NCBI RefSeq assembly: GCF_014489555.1
Contig: NZ_CP060788.1
Span: forward strand, 1 to 35,097
DNA from: Hymenobacter qilianensis
Lineage (GTDB): Bacteria; Bacteroidota; Bacteroidia; Cytophagales; Hymenobacteraceae
Direction of reading: 5' to 3'
DNA length: 35,097 nucleotides
Part shown: positions 32,907 through 35,097 of the stretch, one piece after another
Numbering within the stretch: the first letter of the stretch is position 1
Layout: the number at the start of each line of letters is the position of its first letter
The notes under the pieces: model-generated
What the model saw: the letters and a program-made list of their open reading frames with translations, nothing else
Databases searched by the model: none
Told to the model about the DNA's origin: nothing
Translations under genes and position numbers: made by a program

Positions 32907-33125
32907 TTACTGCCGGTCCAGCTCCCGCTGCATGCGGGCCCAGTCGCCGGGCGGGTACATCGCCGCCAGCTCTTCGTCGGTGGCAAACAGATCGATCTCG
33001 GGCAGGAATAGATTCACTACGTCGCGGTCGAGTTCGCGGTCCGTCAGATTGGGAAAGCTACAGGGCTCGGTGGGCGGCGTATAGCCCGCCGGGGCGGGGG
33101 CGGAAAGGTCCGGGGTATCACTCAT
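32907..33125 (-). CDS. Small acidic hypothetical protein
   Basis: A 72-aa product from the ATG at 33125: MSDTPDLSAPAPAGYTPPTE, then DRELDRDVVNLFLPEIDLFA and DEELAAMYPPGDWARMQREL. The second half is helical and strongly acidic, which would suit a small antitoxin- or DNA-mimic-like protein, but no motif proves that. The frame is open further upstream, but that part lacks coding character. It is divergent from the resolvase at 33413, with the inverted repeat between them. Confidence 0.55.
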   Translation of the reverse strand: MSDTPDLSAPAPAGYTPPTEPCSFPNLTDRELDRDVVNLFLPEIDLFATDEELAAMYPPGDWARMQRELDRQ

Positions 33126-33323
33126 GGGAGGTAGGAAAAAAGCGGGAGGGAAGGAAGTACCTCCCCTACTAAATATACGGAATACCCTAGATTTAGCTGC
33201 CCACATTGCGGGGTAGCCGAAGAAACAATCCAGGATGGGGATAGGGCAGGAGGGAGGCCTTTCCCGTTTCTCGCGGCGGGGAGTCCGGACCCCACCCCAG
33301 CTCGGAAGGTACCTCAGTAGGTC

Positions 33324-33363
33324 GTGTATCATTATCTAAACGACCGTTCATGTAATGATACAC
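33324..33363. promoter_or_regulatory. Inverted repeat before the resolvase gene
   Basis: GTGTATCATTA (33324-33334) and TAATGATACAC (33353-33363) are perfect 11-bp arms with 18 bp between. It lies 50 bp before the resolvase start. Small resolvases bind such paired sites (res subsites) and repress their own promoter there. Confidence 0.65.
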
Positions 33364-33412
33364 AACCAAAAAGGGGTAGTTTTGGGTCTTACTACTTACC
33401 CTCTGTTAGCCT

Positions 33413-34093
33413 ATGCCCGACTACGTCGCCTACTATCGGGTCTCGACTGCCCGCCAAGGCCTTAGTGGCCTGGGGCTGGAAGCCCAGCAAGCGGCCGTCC
33501 GTACCTTCCTCGCACCGAGTGAGCAAATCGTGGCCGAGTTTATCGAAGTGGAGAGTGGGCGCAAGAACAGCCGGCCCCAGTTGCAGGCGGCCATGCAAGC
33601 GGCCAAGGAAGTCGGGGCGGTGCTGCTGGTGGCCAAGCTCGACCGGTTGGCCCGCAACCTGGCCTTTCTCTCGGCCCTGATGGAAAGCCGGGTGCGCTTC
33701 AAAGCGGTCGATATGCCCGCCGCCGATGAGTTTACCATTCACGTCTTAGGGGCCGTGGCCGAGAAGGAAGCGAAAGCGATTTCGACGCGCACCAAGGATG
33801 CCTTGGCCGCCAAGAAAGCGCGGGGGCACCAACTGGGTACACCGGCCAACCTGACGGCCGCGGCGAGGGCCAAGGGGCAGGTGCAACGACAAGCGAATGC
33901 GCAAACGAGTCTCGCGAATCGACAGGCAGCCGAACTGGCCCGCTTGTACCGGAGTCTGCAATGGGACTACCGACGCATTGCCGCCCAGCTCACCGCCTCG
34001 GGTTACCGCACCCGAAGGGGGTGCGCCTTTACCGCCGCCGGCGTGCGCCGCCTCGTGTTGCGGAAGCAAGAGCCGGTCGGAGGCCTTCGCTGA
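33413..34093 (+). CDS. Serine resolvase family recombinase
   Basis: A 226-aa small serine recombinase (PF00239). The catalytic domain starts VAYYRVSTARQGLSGLGLEA with the nucleophile Ser11; further conserved parts are EVESGRKNSRPQLQAAM, VAKLDRLARNLAFLSALM and AVAEKEAKAISTRTKDALAA. The C-terminal third (AELARLYRSLQWDYRRIAAQ then LTASGYRT, AAGVRRLV) is a recombinase helix-turn-helix region. It probably resolves plasmid multimers or acted for a transposon. The paired 11-bp repeat upstream is its probable target. It is a different lineage from the decayed recombinase spanning the window ends (YRVSTARQG against YARVSTRDNGQ). Confidence 0.9.
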   Translation: MPDYVAYYRVSTARQGLSGLGLEAQQAAVRTFLAPSEQIVAEFIEVESGRKNSRPQLQAAMQAAKEVGAVLLVAKLDRLARNLAFLSALMESRVRFKAVDMPAADEFTIHVLGAVAEKEAKAISTRTKDALAAKKARGHQLGTPANLTAAARAKGQVQRQANAQTSLANRQAAELARLYRSLQWDYRRIAAQLTASGYRTRRGCAFTAAGVRRLVLRKQEPVGGLR

Positions 34094-34138
34094 GCTACTT
34101 TTAATCTCCCTATTTCTTCTACTCCCTTTGTTATTTCG

Positions 34139-34450
34139 ATGGAAACACTACCTACCCTGTACGATGTGGACGGGTTGTCGTTAGACCCCGGCACCATTCT
34201 AGAACCGTTTGGACCACCTTTTTTAGAAGCTGATGCGAAGTTCTTAGCCGCGGCGCCCTTATGGCGAGTAGACCAGGATAAGCGGGGGTGGCGCACCCAA
34301 CCCCAACGCGGCGGACGGTTTCACCGGCTCACGCTGGCTATAGCGCAGCAATGCCGTTCCTGGCCCAACCCGGTGACGGATATTTGTAACCCGACGGGGC
34401 GACGCTTTCCCGAAGAGACGCCTCACGAACATCGGTTTCACGCCGTGTAA
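34139..34450 (+). CDS. Hypothetical protein downstream of the resolvase
   Basis: A 103-aa product, METLPTLYDVDGLSLDPGTI, LEPFGPPFLEADAKFLAAAP, then GRFHRLTLAIAQQCRSWPNP. The ATG lies 46 bp after the resolvase stop in the same direction, so co-transcription is likely. No signal peptide or known motif. Amino-acid composition is normal. Confidence 0.5.
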   Translation: METLPTLYDVDGLSLDPGTILEPFGPPFLEADAKFLAAAPLWRVDQDKRGWRTQPQRGGRFHRLTLAIAQQCRSWPNPVTDICNPTGRRFPEETPHEHRFHAV

Positions 34451-34530
34451 GAAGGGGTGGCGTGCTCCTTAGCTAAAGACTTCGCGATACTGCACCCATT
34501 GGTTACACCCCTTACTGCAGCTGGCTTGCA

Positions 34531-34764
34531 TCAACCCACCTCAGTTAGCTTCACCACCCGCACTTCCCTCGGCACATGGCCTGTCAGCTGAGCGAGCACG
34601 GCAACAGCCGAGGCAAATGAATTGCGGGCCAGGTCAAACCCGCGCGCTGGATCCAGAGGATATCGGTAGAGCATGAAGCCATAAGCATTATTTCGCACGC
34701 CTACGTTGTTGGGCTGTCGCATCATCCCTATCTGGGCCTTAACCTTCAGCACTGATGCCGGCAC
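34531..34764 (-). CDS. Hypothetical protein, possibly a remnant
   Basis: A 77-aa ORF starting at a GTG (34764); the ATG at Met14 (34725) would give 64 aa: MMRQPNNVGVRNNAYGFMLY, then PLDPARGFDLARNSFASAVA and AQLTGHVPREVRVVKL. Codon use is normal for the plasmid. Between it and the resolvase end (34765-34926) other frames hold a protein-like fragment (LGHRLAIVAPAVGEFMSVLL near 34800-34857), so this end of the molecule may carry debris of older genes. No family is recognised. Confidence 0.4.
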   Translation of the reverse strand: MPASVLKVKAQIGMMRQPNNVGVRNNAYGFMLYRYPLDPARGFDLARNSFASAVAVLAQLTGHVPREVRVVKLTEVG

Positions 34765-34926
34765 GCCCCGCCTACCTTTAGGGAGCCAGGCATTTGCAAC
34801 TCTGGCGCAGCAATACGCTCATAAACTCGCCCACGGCCGGAGCCACGATGGCCAGGCGGTGCCCTAGCCATGTTGCCCTCGCGTAAATAGAGGAGCGGGA
34901 TATCAGGCTCGTAAATCAGTATATGC

Positions 34927-35097
34927 TCATACCAGGTATTTGCATACTACCGTTTCACTGATTTCCATCGTTGCAGCGATATCCCGGATGCTTAGGCCCG
35001 TAGCCCGTAAGCACTGGATCTGCTCGATCTTTTCGGGATCCAATTCGGGCCGGCCGATCACTTTGCCTTTCCTGCGCGCACGCTCCAAGCCTGCTTT
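34927..35097 (-). pseudogene. Serine recombinase, C-terminal part (continues at base 406)
   Basis: Reading from 35097 downward gives KAGLERARRKGKVIGRPELD, then PEKIEQIQCLRATGLSIRDI and AATMEISETVVCKYLV with a TGA at 34927-34929. This is the GRPE linker and C-terminal helix-turn-helix of a resolvase, and it continues the SERT of the piece at 1-406 in the same frame. This segment itself is undamaged. The combined gene is expected to be non-functional because of the lesions in its N-terminal part. Confidence 0.88.

Noticed and set aside
1..35097. tRNA genes and conjugation genes.
   Set aside because: No cloverleaf with a T-arm GTTCRA pattern and no TraG, relaxase or VirB-type motifs were seen on either strand.

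Overview
The window looks like a complete circular plasmid of a Bacteroidota bacterium, probably from the Hymenobacteraceae. A serine-recombinase gene runs off the left end on the minus strand and continues in the same reading frame at the right end, so the two ends appear to be neighbours in a closed circle of about 35.1 kb. The host group is inferred from type IX secretion (T9SS) sorting domains of both kinds (Por_Secre_tail and CHU_C), many lipoproteins with charged residues after the lipobox cysteine, few Shine-Dalgarno sequences and high GC.

The molecule has two parts. The backbone runs from about 27.3 kb through the junction to about 6.2 kb. It holds a parA operon with a repeat array in front of it, a Rep_3 initiator with iterons, a second HUH-type Rep, an intact serine resolvase and a decayed one, a TIR-domain protein that resembles CBASS/Pycsar effectors, a lipoprotein and a stand-alone protein with family-A polymerase motifs. 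Eight copies of a 15-bp AT palindrome (core ATTAAATWATTTAAT) were found, all in the backbone.

The cargo (about 6.3-27.2 kb) lies between two inverted copies of a structured 125-bp repeat. It holds small lipoproteins, small membrane proteins, four large secreted repeat proteins with T9SS tails, and three orphan immunity-like genes (an Imm-like protein, a SUKH/SMI1-KNR4 protein and a CPCC protein). Almost every gene is bordered by a copy of a second repeat (core TTATGTTAAGC or its complement) whose inner end points at the gene, usually at the 3' end. About 19 copies were found, none in the backbone. The cargo therefore looks like a modular array of one- or two-gene cassettes of a kind I do not recognise. 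No integron integrase or matching transposase is present.

Four high-GC cargo genes are split by single-base frameshifts, mostly in runs of G or C. These may be sequencing errors or real decay, and they are reported as reconstructed genes.
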